NCBI GenBank assembly: GCA_030746555.1
Contig: JASLMK010000050.1
Coordinates: forward strand, 1-59,927
Length of the DNA: 59,927 nucleotides
Reading direction: 5' to 3'
Origin: Planctomycetota bacterium
Lineage (GTDB): Bacteria; Planctomycetota; UBA1135; GCA-002686595
Below, piece by piece: positions 28,736 through 37,096 of the stretch. How positions within the stretch are numbered: position 1 is the stretch's first letter; each line of letters opens with the position of its first letter. The translations under genes and the position numbers were made by a program. The notes beneath the pieces are model-generated. The model was not told the DNA's origin, ran no database searches, and saw only the letters and a program-made list of their open reading frames with translations.

Positions 28736-29929
28736 GGCCTCGCTGCCCGAGGCGAGCTCCTCCGGGCTCGCCGGCGGCGCGGTCAGACCCTCGACGACTC
28801 CGGCGGGCGTCGGAGACGCCCGCAGGCGCTCGCTGATGACGCGCAGGGCGAGCTCCTGCTTGCCGGCGAGGAACTCCAGCTCCTTGGGAAGCGGCAGGCG
28901 CTTGGAATCGACACGCGGTGGGGTCCAGCCCCCGAAGTGGGTGGCCTGGCCGGCGGAGAAGAGCCTGGGGACCGTGCGCGCGAGGCGGCCTCGATCGAAG
29001 GAGAAGACCGGCTTCTCGTTCGCCACTCGCACGAGCATGGAGAAGGAGAAGGTGCTCCAGTAGAAGGCGTACTCGGCCGCGAGGAGTTTGGGCTCGAGCT
29101 CCCCGTAGGGGCAGTAGGGAATCAGCTCCCGCTCGCCCTCGAGGTCCTCCATGATCCCGATCACGTCGGGCGGCGCCACGAGTACGGGAACGCGCTCGGC
29201 CTCCTGGGCCGCCGCCAGCAGGAAGGCGATGCGGCGCGCGACGCGGCTGCGGCCGATGAGCATCTTCTGGCACTCGTAGTCGAAGGGCGAGAGGACGAAG
29301 ATCCAGGTGGGCGAAACCTCCTCGCTCGCGGCGCCCGGCGCTGCGTCGGGGCGGATCGTGTCGGGATCGAAGAAGGAGAACCGCTCGACCGCGTCCTCTG
29401 CGCCGAGGTCGGGGATCAGGGTCGGGTAGAGGTGCGGCACGTTCTCGATGCACGGGAGCTCCAGGGGGCGCCGTGTGCCGCCGAGCTTGCGAGCCAGCCA
29501 GCCGTGGAGCTCGCGCATCCAGCCCAGCTTCCAGGGCAGGGCCCACTGCAGGTCGGTGTCCGCGAACGTCGTCGTGCGCGAGAGCCCCAGGAAGGGATCG
29601 GTGGTCACCACGCGGCAGCCCCGCGCCTGCATCTCCTCGACGAAGCGGGCGAGCTCGCTCTGTGAGAGCAGTCCCTCGTGGACGAGCAGGTAGCCGCAGC
29701 AGAGGAAGACGAGGTCGGGTCGGTGTTCCTCGGCGGCAGCCAGGAGGTCGTCGAAGGAGCCGTGGGGCGCCGTGGCGGCCGACAGGCTGGCGTCCACCTC
29801 GCCTACGAGCGCCTCGGGGACGAGCAGCCGCGCCGCGGCGGCAATGGACTGGCCGCGCAGGAAGGTGGTCGCCAGGGCCAGCTCCCCACGCTCCGCGGAG
29901 ACGACGAACAGGCAGCGGCAGCTGTCCAT
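28727..29929 (-). CDS. uncharacterised 400-residue protein
   Basis: Not recognised. The ATG at 29929 is chosen because upstream codons are not protein-like. The product begins CLFVVSAERGELALATTFLRG and alternates alpha/beta segments (RPDLVFLCCGYLLVHEG, CRVVTTDPF, RVPVLVAPPDVIGIM, EYAFYWSTFSFSMLV), a layout reminiscent of a GT-B glycosyltransferase or UDP-GlcNAc epimerase fold, but no nucleotide-binding signature is clear. No signal peptide; the C-terminal 30 residues are low complexity. It converges with the transporter gene and lies 62 bp after a possible small membrane ORF. Confidence 0.75.
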   Translation of the reverse strand: MDSCRCLFVVSAERGELALATTFLRGQSIAAAARLLVPEALVGEVDASLSAATAPHGSFDDLLAAAEEHRPDLVFLCCGYLLVHEGLLSQSELARFVEEMQARGCRVVTTDPFLGLSRTTTFADTDLQWALPWKLGWMRELHGWLARKLGGTRRPLELPCIENVPHLYPTLIPDLGAEDAVERFSFFDPDTIRPDAAPGAASEEVSPTWIFVLSPFDYECQKMLIGRSRVARRIAFLLAAAQEAERVPVLVAPPDVIGIMEDLEGERELIPYCPYGELEPKLLAAEYAFYWSTFSFSMLVRVANEKPVFSFDRGRLARTVPRLFSAGQATHFGGWTPPRVDSKRLPLPKELEFLAGKQELALRVISERLRASPTPAGVVEGLTAPPASPEELASGSEASE

Positions 29930-29991
29930 CAGCTCTCCCCCGGCGGCCGGGCGCGGTTCACCGTGCACGCGTCGTCCACTGCCAGCCTCAC

Positions 29992-30120
29992 TCAGTCTCC
30001 CGCCGCGGACGTGAAGACGCCCCACGCCTCGGCGAAGGTCTCGCGCGCGGCGCGGTTGCCTGCGAGGGCGGTCGAAACGACGAGGAGTACGCCCACGGCC
30101 AACTGAGAGGGTCTGTACAC
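29992..30120 (-). CDS. possible 42-residue membrane or signal-anchored peptide
   Basis: GTG start at 30120, TGA at 29992. The product begins MYRPSQLAVGVLLVVSTALA, one hydrophobic segment of about 17 residues, followed by a short amphipathic tail. Third codon positions are GC-rich like the real genes here. A TAGATT hexamer lies 9 nt before the GTG. Too short for homology by eye; it could be chance. Confidence 0.33.
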   Translation of the reverse strand: MYRPSQLAVGVLLVVSTALAGNRAARETFAEAWGVFTSAAGD

Positions 30121-30214
30121 GATGGTGCCAATCTAACGAGCCGCCCCAGCTCGGTCACGCGCGCGGCGGGCAGCCTCGCTCATCGCCGAGCTCGGGGTGA
30201 TGCCGCCGGGAGAA

Positions 30215-31216
30215 TCAGCGAGTGAGGCCGGGGTACGCGGCGCAGACGCGGTCGATCTCGGAAGCCTGCCCCGGGGAGAGGGCCTCGTCGGGATCGAGAC
30301 ACCACGCTCCGCCCAGGAGCCCCCCGCGCCGGAGGACCTCGTTGACGCCGGCGATGCACCCGGCGTAGGCGTTCTCGCGGTCGAAGAGCGCCGCGTTGCA
30401 CTCGGTGACAGCGTCGGCACGCGCCAGCAGGTCCGCCGTGGGGGGCTCGCCCGAGCGGGCGACGAGGCGCGCTTCCTCGAAGAGCGCGAGCGCGCTCTCG
30501 GTCCACACCGCCCAGTGGCCGAGCAGGCCGCCGACGAAGCGCGGCTCGTGGGTTGCCAACAGGTCGCGCACGATGTGGTCGTCGTTTCCCGTGTAGAGGG
30601 CGACCTCGTCGGCGCGGCTCGACGCGGCGACGCCCTCGACCACGTCGAGGGTCAGCCGCCTGTCGAAGGGCGCGACCTTGATCGCAGCCGTGCACGGCAG
30701 CTCGGCCAGGCGGCGCCAGAACCCGGATCCGAGGACGAATCCCCCGACGGCGACCTGCAGGTAGAACCCGAAGACCGGCAGCACCTCGCCCACGGCTTCG
30801 CAGTGGGCGATGCGCTCGTCATCGCTCGCCCGCGCCAGGGCCGCCAGGCTGACCAAGGCCAGGTCGAAGCCGACGGCGCGCGCGATACGCGCCTCTTCGA
30901 GGGCCTGCTCGCGCTCGCCGGTCACCCCGGCCACGAGTACCGGCCTGCGGCAGCCCGACGCGACGTGCTCGCGCGCGGTGCGCGCGGCCAGCTCCAAGAC
31001 GCGTTCGAACATGCCGTGTTCGCGGATCGCGAACTGGGTGGTGTGGACGCCGACCGCCAACCCGCCGACACCGGCGTCGAGGTAGTAGCGGGTCAGGCCG
31101 CACTGACGCTCCTCGTCGAGGAGCCTCTCGGCGGTCAGCGCCAGCGGATGGGCCGGGATGAACAGGCCCGAGCGCAGGGCGGTGGCGACGGCCGGGTCGA
31201 GTTCCGCCGCGCTCAG
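30215..31216 (-). CDS. dihydrodipicolinate synthase/N-acetylneuraminate lyase family enzyme
   Basis: 333 residues, TIM-barrel aldolase family. Typical segments: RYYLDAGVGGLAVGVHTTQF, PVLVAGVTG, VFGFYLQVAVGG and TAAIKVAPFDR containing the Schiff-base Lys. The reading frame has no ATG, GTG or TTG near the family N-terminus; a CTG at 31216 overlaps the epimerase stop (CTGA), analogous to the ATGA overlaps elsewhere here, and is taken as the start. Probably cleaves or forms a 2-keto acid in a catabolic pathway with the epimerase just upstream. Confidence 0.8.
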   Translation of the reverse strand: MSAAELDPAVATALRSGLFIPAHPLALTAERLLDEERQCGLTRYYLDAGVGGLAVGVHTTQFAIREHGMFERVLELAARTAREHVASGCRRPVLVAGVTGEREQALEEARIARAVGFDLALVSLAALARASDDERIAHCEAVGEVLPVFGFYLQVAVGGFVLGSGFWRRLAELPCTAAIKVAPFDRRLTLDVVEGVAASSRADEVALYTGNDDHIVRDLLATHEPRFVGGLLGHWAVWTESALALFEEARLVARSGEPPTADLLARADAVTECNAALFDRENAYAGCIAGVNEVLRRGGLLGGAWCLDPDEALSPGQASEIDRVCAAYPGLTR

Positions 31217-32268
31217 AAGGCACCGTCCCGACGCTCGAAGCCCGTGGGCTTCTCCCAAGTCTCCGCTCCGGCCGAGAGCCAGGCGGCGGTCCAGTCGATC
31301 ACTCGCTCGATCCCGACGCGGGGAGGGCCCAAACGCGCGACCGCCTCGCTCGCGTCGCTCAGGAGCGCGGTGGGCTGCTCCTCGCCGGCAAAGAGCGGCT
31401 CGCGGCCGAAGTGCGCGCCGAAGCGCTCCGCGAGCTCGCGTACCGACAGGCTCTCGGGCCCGGTGACGTTGAGGATCGCCGGCGGACTGGCGCACCGGGC
31501 CAAGCAGCGCAGGGCGACCGCGCAGGCGTCCCCCTGCCAGATCGCGTTCAACCGGCCCATCGAGAGCTCGACGGGCTCGCCGGCGAGGACACGCCGCGCC
31601 ACGTCCACGAGCACGCCGTAACGCAGCTCCACGGCGTAGTTCAGGCGGTAGAGGAGCACGGGCGTCCCGCGCGCGGCCGATGCATCGGCGAAGGCGCGTT
31701 CGCGGGCCAGGACCGAGCGGGCGTACTCCCCGACCGGGGCGGGCGGCGTCCGCTCGTCGGCGCCGCGCCCATCGGCGGAAACGAAGGGATAGACGTTGCC
31801 GCTGGAGAAGACGACGGTCGGGGTCCCGGCGTAGCGGGCGGCGACGGTTCGGGGGAGAGCCTCGTTCACGGCCCAGGTGCGGGCGGCGTCCGCGGTCGTG
31901 CCGAATTTGGCGCCCACCAGGAACAGCAGGGCTCCCGCCGGCGGGAGGGAGCCGACGGCCGCCGGGTCCAACAGGTCCGCGACGTGCGTCCTGACGCCCG
32001 CCGCCTCCAAGCGTGCGCGCACGCTTCCGTCGGAGAAGCGCGAGACGGCGATCACTCCGCGCGAGGACCCGCTCGCGTCGAGAGCCCGGCGAGCCATGCG
32101 GGCCAGGCTCGGGCCCATCTTCCCGCCCGCCCCCAGCACGACCAAATCGCCGTCGAGTGTGCCGAGGTCTTCGACCACCGCCGCCGTGGGACGGGAGAGA
32201 CACTCCTCGAGGTCCTCCACCGTCTCGATGACCTCGGGCGGCGCCGCTTCGTGCTCACTCTCCACCAT
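31213..32268 (-). CDS. NAD-dependent epimerase/dehydratase (extended SDR)
   Basis: 351 residues. Rossmann nucleotide motif VVLGAGGKMGPSLARM near residues 43-58, strand end FLVGAKFG, catalytic Ser region VVFSSGNVYPF, and GEYARSVLARE where the usual YxxxK appears as YxxxV, so the active-site Lys is not obvious. Substrate probably a sugar or sugar acid. First gene of a two-gene unit with the DapA-like enzyme, divergent from the two-barrel fusion; a 56-bp gap holds both promoters and an inverted repeat. Confidence 0.83.
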   Translation of the reverse strand: MVESEHEAAPPEVIETVEDLEECLSRPTAAVVEDLGTLDGDLVVLGAGGKMGPSLARMARRALDASGSSRGVIAVSRFSDGSVRARLEAAGVRTHVADLLDPAAVGSLPPAGALLFLVGAKFGTTADAARTWAVNEALPRTVAARYAGTPTVVFSSGNVYPFVSADGRGADERTPPAPVGEYARSVLARERAFADASAARGTPVLLYRLNYAVELRYGVLVDVARRVLAGEPVELSMGRLNAIWQGDACAVALRCLARCASPPAILNVTGPESLSVRELAERFGAHFGREPLFAGEEQPTALLSDASEAVARLGPPRVGIERVIDWTAAWLSAGAETWEKPTGFERRDGAF

Positions 32269-32296
32269 CGGATGCGCGTCACCGCGCTCGCCGCCG

Positions 32297-32317
32297 ATCC
32301 TACCAGTGCGGTAGGCT
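32297..32317. promoter_or_regulatory. divergent promoter region with inverted repeat CCTACC-5-GGTAGG
   Basis: CCTACC (32299-32304), five spacer bases and GGTAGG (32310-32315) form a perfect inverted repeat. It overlaps a plus-strand TAGGCT (32312-32317, 7 nt before the ATG at 32325) and a minus-strand TAGGAT (32302-32297). Its position suggests an operator for a regulator that controls both catabolic units. Confidence 0.45.
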
Positions 32318-32324
32318 CTCGCCG

Positions 32325-34607
32325 ATGAAGCTGGCGGTGTGCAACGAGCTCTTCGCCACGGGGGACCTCGCGCAGGCCTGCGAGGCGGCCGTGCGGGCCG
32401 GCTTCGCGGGGCTCGAAATCGCCCCCTACACCCTCGCCGACGACCCTCGGAGCCTCACCGAGCAGGACGCGCGGCGGCTGGGGGACCAAGTGCGCGACGC
32501 CGGCCTGAGTGTCGTCGGACTCCATTGGCTCCTCGCGCGCCCCGAGGGGATGCACCTGAGCTGCGCCGACGAGGGGGTGCGCGAGCGCACGAAGGAGTTC
32601 CTGCGCCACCTCGCGCGGTTGTGCGCGGCGATGGGAGGCGACCTGCTCGTCCTCGGCAGCCCCCGTCAGCGCGACGTCCAGCCCGGCGAGCGCCCCGCCG
32701 ACGCCTTCGCCCGCGCCGTGGAGGTCTGCCGCGGGGTGTGCGAGACGGCCGGCCCCCTGGGCGTGCGCTTGGCGATCGAACCGCTCGCACCGGCGGTGAC
32801 GAACTTCCTCACCAGCGCCGCGGAGGTGGCCCGGCTGATCGAAGCGGTCGACCACCCCGCCTGCCGCCTGCACCTCGACGCGGGGGCGATGGCAGCCGAG
32901 GCGCAGCCCGCCGAGCGCATCGTCGCCGACCACGCGCACCTGCTCGCGCACGTCCACGCCAACGACCCGGGAGGAGGCGGCCCCGGTTCGGGCGAGCTCG
33001 ACCTGGGGCCGATGGTGCGCGCCCTGCGCGAGGCCGGTTACGACGGGTGGCTCTCGGTCGAGATCTTCGACTCCCCGGCCTCTCCCGAGCGGGCCGCTGG
33101 GGAGAGCGCCGCAACCCTCGAGCGCCTGCTCGCCGATTGCGGCGAGGCGGCCCCGCGGGCACGGCGCTTCCCCGCTCCCGGACGCCTGCGCACGGCGGCG
33201 GCGTTCCGCGAGCACCTCAGGGCGGTGGCGGACGATCTCGACTGCGCCCTGGAGCCGCGGGGCGCCGACGGCCCCCTCGGCGAGCCGTTCGAGCTCGCGG
33301 GGCGGACCCTCGACAATCGCTTCGCCGTCCACCCCATGGAGGGCTGGGACGGCACGCGCGACGGCCTGCCCACCGAGCACACCCTGCGGCGCTGGGAGCG
33401 ATTCGGTCGCAGCGGAGCCCAGCTGATCTGGGGAGGCGAGGCGTTCGCCGTGCGCGAGGACGGTCGCGCCAACCCCAACCAGCTGTTCCACAACCCCGCG
33501 GCGGACACGGCAGGGGGGCTCGCCGCCCTTCTGGAGCGCCTGCGGAGCGGTTGCCGCGCCATCGGCGAGGACCCCGAGCGCCTCTTCGTCGGCTTGCAGC
33601 TCACCCACTCGGGGCGCTTCGCGCGGCCCGACGGCGCGGCGGCCCCGCGCACGGCCTACGCCCACCCGATCCTCGACGGGCGCGTCGGCGCCGACGAGAC
33701 CAGCGTGCTGACCGACGGCGAGCTCGAGAGCATCGGCGAGGCCTACGTCGCCGCCGCCCGCCTGGCGTGCGAGGCGGGCTTCGACTTCGTAGACGTGAAG
33801 TGCTGCCACGGCTACCTGATGCACGAGCTGCTGGGCGCGCACGGCCGCGAGGGTCCCTATGGAGGTTCGCTCGCCAATCGCTCCCGCCTGTTCAGCCGCA
33901 TCGTGGCGGACATCCAGACCGAGTGGCCCGGTCTCATCATCGGGGCGCGGGTCTCGCTAGGCGACATCCTGCCCTACGCCCCCCACCCCGACACCGGCGT
34001 CGGCATCCCCGCCGCCTGGGGGGAGAAGTCACCGTTCGAGCACGGCTTCGGCATCGACCGCGAAGACCCGCGACGACCTGACTTCGACGATCCGCTCGCC
34101 TTCGTCGCCCTCGCCCGCGACCTGGGCGTGCGCCTTTGGAACGTGTCCCTGGGCTCGCCCTACACCTGCCCGCACCTGCAGCGCCCGGCGACCTACCCGC
34201 CCAGCGACGGCTACTTGCCGCCCGACGATCCCCTGGCCGCCGTGGCCGTGCACCTGCGCGCCGCGCGGCGCCTCAAGGGGCGCTTCGACGACATCGCCGT
34301 CGTCGGCACGGGCTACAGCTACCTCCAGGAGTGGCTGCCGCACGTTGCCGAGCACGAGCTCGCCACCGGCGGTGTGGATTTCGTCGGCATCGGGCGGGGC
34401 GTGCTTTCGTACCCTGAGCTGCCCCGCGACGTGCTCGCGGGAAAACCCATCGACCGCAAGCGGCTCTGCCGCACCTTCAGCGACTGCACGACGGCTCCCC
34501 GCAACGGGATCGTCAGCGGCTGCTTCCCGCTCGACGCCTACTACAAGGACCTGCCGGAAGCCGCCCGACTCAAGCAGCTGAAGTCCACCGAGAGGACGAA
34601 CCCTTGA
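32325..34607 (+). CDS. two-barrel fusion: sugar isomerase-like domain plus old yellow enzyme-like flavin oxidoreductase
   Basis: 760 residues. Residues 1-270 are a xylose isomerase-like (AP endonuclease 2 family) barrel with candidate metal ligands E152 (IEPLAP), D185 (HLDAGA), H211 (HVHAND) and E246 (VEIFDS). Residues 320-745 match NADH:flavin oxidoreductases: NRFAVHPMEGWDG, HGYLMHELLGAHGREGPYGG, SLANRSRLF and late VGIGRGVLSYPE. The C-terminal Fe-S and NAD domains of dienoyl-CoA reductases are absent. The reading frame is continuous with no internal start needed. The fusion suggests successive steps on one carbonyl compound. Its stop overlaps a TTG start of the next transporter gene. Confidence 0.87.
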   Translation: MKLAVCNELFATGDLAQACEAAVRAGFAGLEIAPYTLADDPRSLTEQDARRLGDQVRDAGLSVVGLHWLLARPEGMHLSCADEGVRERTKEFLRHLARLCAAMGGDLLVLGSPRQRDVQPGERPADAFARAVEVCRGVCETAGPLGVRLAIEPLAPAVTNFLTSAAEVARLIEAVDHPACRLHLDAGAMAAEAQPAERIVADHAHLLAHVHANDPGGGGPGSGELDLGPMVRALREAGYDGWLSVEIFDSPASPERAAGESAATLERLLADCGEAAPRARRFPAPGRLRTAAAFREHLRAVADDLDCALEPRGADGPLGEPFELAGRTLDNRFAVHPMEGWDGTRDGLPTEHTLRRWERFGRSGAQLIWGGEAFAVREDGRANPNQLFHNPAADTAGGLAALLERLRSGCRAIGEDPERLFVGLQLTHSGRFARPDGAAAPRTAYAHPILDGRVGADETSVLTDGELESIGEAYVAAARLACEAGFDFVDVKCCHGYLMHELLGAHGREGPYGGSLANRSRLFSRIVADIQTEWPGLIIGARVSLGDILPYAPHPDTGVGIPAAWGEKSPFEHGFGIDREDPRRPDFDDPLAFVALARDLGVRLWNVSLGSPYTCPHLQRPATYPPSDGYLPPDDPLAAVAVHLRAARRLKGRFDDIAVVGTGYSYLQEWLPHVAEHELATGGVDFVGIGRGVLSYPELPRDVLAGKPIDRKRLCRTFSDCTTAPRNGIVSGCFPLDAYYKDLPEAARLKQLKSTERTNP

Positions 34608-35956
34608 CCGACCGCGCCGAGATCGAACACTTCGCCGCCCTCGACGAGAGGCCCTTCGTCAGACGCACGCTCGGCTACCTGCGCCACATGGGGCCGGGCT
34701 ACATGCAATCCGCCATGACCCTGGGCGGCGGGACGGCCTTCGCGTCGATCTTCGCCGGCGCGGCCTTCGGCTACCAGCTGCTCTGGGTGGCGCCGGTTGC
34801 CATGTTGCTCGGGATCATCATGCTCTCGGCGATCGCGCACCAGACGCTGTCCACCGGTGAGAACCCCTTCCAGGCGATGAAGCGCCACGCCGGTCCGGTG
34901 TTCGCCTACGGCTGGGCCTTCAGCGGCATCCTCTCCTCGATCATCTGGCAGTTCGCCCAGTACGCCCTGGCGAGCTCGATGATGGTCGCCATCGTCCGCC
35001 AGTACGGGATCGAGGCGCCCAACTGGGCGATGGGCCTAGTCGCGCTCGCCTGGTGCGTGACCGTGGCGCTTCTGTACGAGTCCAAGCCGCGCGCGATCCG
35101 GCTGTACGAGAACATCATCAAGGGCATGGTGTGGTTCATCATCGCCTGCTTCGGGTTCGTCGTGTTCCGCACCGGCATCCCCCAGCCCGCCGAGCTCCTC
35201 GCCGGTGCCGTGCCCTTCCGCATCCCCGGGGAGAACCAGGGCGTGGAGGGCATGACCCTCGTCGTCTCCGGCCTCGCGGCGGCGGTCGGCGCCAACATGG
35301 TCTTCGTCTACCCCTACACCCTGCGCAGGCGCGGCTGGGGTCGGGCGCACCGCAGGCTGGCGCGCATCGACCTGGGCTTCGGCATGTTCGTCCCCTACGC
35401 CATCGCCGCCAGCCTGATGCTGATCGCCTCGGCCAGCGTCTTCTACTACGGCGATCCCGAGCTCTTCACCGGCAAGAAGATCGCCCCCTGGGTCGCCGCC
35501 GAAGTCCTCTCCTCCCCCGAGCGCCTCGGGCCCGTGGCGGGGATGTGGATCTTCGGACTGGGCGTCGTCGCCATGGCCCTCTCCTCGATCACGATGCAGA
35601 TGATGTGCTCGGGTTTCGCCCTCAGCGAGCTGTGCGGGGCGCCCGCCGAGGGCCGGGTCTACCGGATCGGCATGCTCCTGCCCGCCGTCGGTGTCCTGGG
35701 CTCGGTGTTCTGGAGCGACATCAGCCTGTGGCTCGCGGTGCCGACCAACGTCATCTGCGGCTTCCTCCTGCCCCTGGCCTACGTGGGATTCCTGATCCTC
35801 CAGCACAAGCGCGCCTACCTGGGCGACGACCTGCCGCGCGGGCCGCTGGGACGGCTCTGGACGGTCGGCATGCTCTGCAGCACCGGGGTCGTGACCGCGT
35901 TTCTGATCTGGTTCTCGATCAACAACCTCCCGAGCTGGTTCGAGAAGGTCGGTTGA
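34604..35956 (+). CDS. Nramp-fold transporter lacking the metal-binding motifs
   Basis: 450 residues with about 11-12 membrane segments. FAGAAFGYQLLWVAPV aligns with TM1b of MntH, but the DPGN motif reads GGGT (41-44), and in TM6 the MPH motif is replaced in GANMVFVYPYTLRRRG (near 218). Thus neither canonical manganese ligand set is present. The start is TTG 34604, overlapping the upstream stop (TTGA). Position between the flavin fusion gene and DUF993 suggests uptake of the substrate of this operon. Confidence 0.82.
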   Translation: MTDRAEIEHFAALDERPFVRRTLGYLRHMGPGYMQSAMTLGGGTAFASIFAGAAFGYQLLWVAPVAMLLGIIMLSAIAHQTLSTGENPFQAMKRHAGPVFAYGWAFSGILSSIIWQFAQYALASSMMVAIVRQYGIEAPNWAMGLVALAWCVTVALLYESKPRAIRLYENIIKGMVWFIIACFGFVVFRTGIPQPAELLAGAVPFRIPGENQGVEGMTLVVSGLAAAVGANMVFVYPYTLRRRGWGRAHRRLARIDLGFGMFVPYAIAASLMLIASASVFYYGDPELFTGKKIAPWVAAEVLSSPERLGPVAGMWIFGLGVVAMALSSITMQMMCSGFALSELCGAPAEGRVYRIGMLLPAVGVLGSVFWSDISLWLAVPTNVICGFLLPLAYVGFLILQHKRAYLGDDLPRGPLGRLWTVGMLCSTGVVTAFLIWFSINNLPSWFEKVG

Positions 35957-35957
35957 G

Positions 35958-37094
35958 ATGGAGTTCCGCCGGCTCGACGCCTTCCGGGAGGAGCTGGAAG
36001 ACCGCGAGTCTCCGGCGCCCGTGCGCCGCGCCGCCGCCGCCCTGCGCGTGGTCGTTCGAGACGACGCGGGCGAAGGCGGGGAGCTCTCGGCCGTCGAGGC
36101 GATCGACTGGGATGCAACGGCGGCCCTGCGGCGGCGGGCGGACCGTTTGGGCTTCGCGATCGCCGAGGCGATGGACACCGCCCAGCGCTTCAGGATCGGC
36201 TGGCCCGCGGCCCGCCGTCTGATCGAGACCACCGGAGCCCTCGACCTGGGCTGCGGCTTCATCGCCGGCGCGGGGTACGACCAGCTCGACACCGTCGCCG
36301 ACCGCGACGAGGTCGTGGCGGCCGTCGTCGAGCAGGCCCGGATCATCCAGGCCGCCGGCGGGGAGGCGATGATCCTGTCGGTGCCCTGGCTCACCCGGCA
36401 GGGGGCCGACGAGGAGGCCTTCGTCGAGACCTACGCGGCGATCTTCGAGGCACTAGAGGGTCCGCTGTACGTCCACTGGCTGGGAGAGATGTTCCTCCCC
36501 GAGCTGGCCGGGAACTTCCCGGGAGCGAGCTTCGAGCGCGTGATGGCCCTCGCCCCCGAGAAGGTGCGGGGCACCAAGCTCTCGCTCCTCGACGCGGAGC
36601 GGGAGCGCACGCTGCGGCGCGCGCTGGCCGCGAACGACCAGGTCGTGTTCACAGGGGACGACCTGCATTTCTGCGACCTGATTCGCGGCGAGGGGCCGGC
36701 GGAGCGAACGGTGGACGTCGGCGGCCGCGAGCTCTCGATCGGTCCCTTCAGCCACGCCCTCCTGGGGGTCTTCGACGCCATCGCCGGCCCCGCGTCCCTC
36801 GCCCTGCGCTTCCTGGCTCGCGGTGACGAGCGGCGCTACGAGGAGCTCATGCGCCCTTGCGAGGAGCTGGGGCGTTGGTTGTTCCGCGCGCCGACCATGC
36901 ACTACAAGGCGGGGCTGGCCTTCCTCTCGTGGCTGAACGGCCTGCAGGACAACCCGCGTCTGTTCGCCTGCGAGGAGCGCGGCAGGGACCGCGAGCACCT
37001 GTTCGAGGCCGCGCGTCTGGCCGCGGCCGCCGGCTGCCTCGAGGACCCCGACCTGGCGAACCAGCGCTTGGCGTCGATCGCCGGAGGACGCTGA
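35958..37094 (+). CDS. DUF993 family (DapA-like barrel) protein
   Basis: 378 residues. AIDWDATAALRRRADRLGFAIAEAMDTAQRF and GCGFIAGAGYDQLD are typical of DUF993, a family related to dihydrodipicolinate synthase aldolases; GTKLSLLD holds a Lys at the expected Schiff-base strand. Activity is uncharacterised; the context with transporter, flavin enzyme and isomerase domain suggests a carbon-carbon bond step in the same pathway. It begins one base after the transporter stop and is followed by the metallopeptidase after 2 bp. Confidence 0.85.
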   Translation: MEFRRLDAFREELEDRESPAPVRRAAAALRVVVRDDAGEGGELSAVEAIDWDATAALRRRADRLGFAIAEAMDTAQRFRIGWPAARRLIETTGALDLGCGFIAGAGYDQLDTVADRDEVVAAVVEQARIIQAAGGEAMILSVPWLTRQGADEEAFVETYAAIFEALEGPLYVHWLGEMFLPELAGNFPGASFERVMALAPEKVRGTKLSLLDAERERTLRRALAANDQVVFTGDDLHFCDLIRGEGPAERTVDVGGRELSIGPFSHALLGVFDAIAGPASLALRFLARGDERRYEELMRPCEELGRWLFRAPTMHYKAGLAFLSWLNGLQDNPRLFACEERGRDREHLFEAARLAAAAGCLEDPDLANQRLASIAGGR

Positions 37095-37096
37095 CG

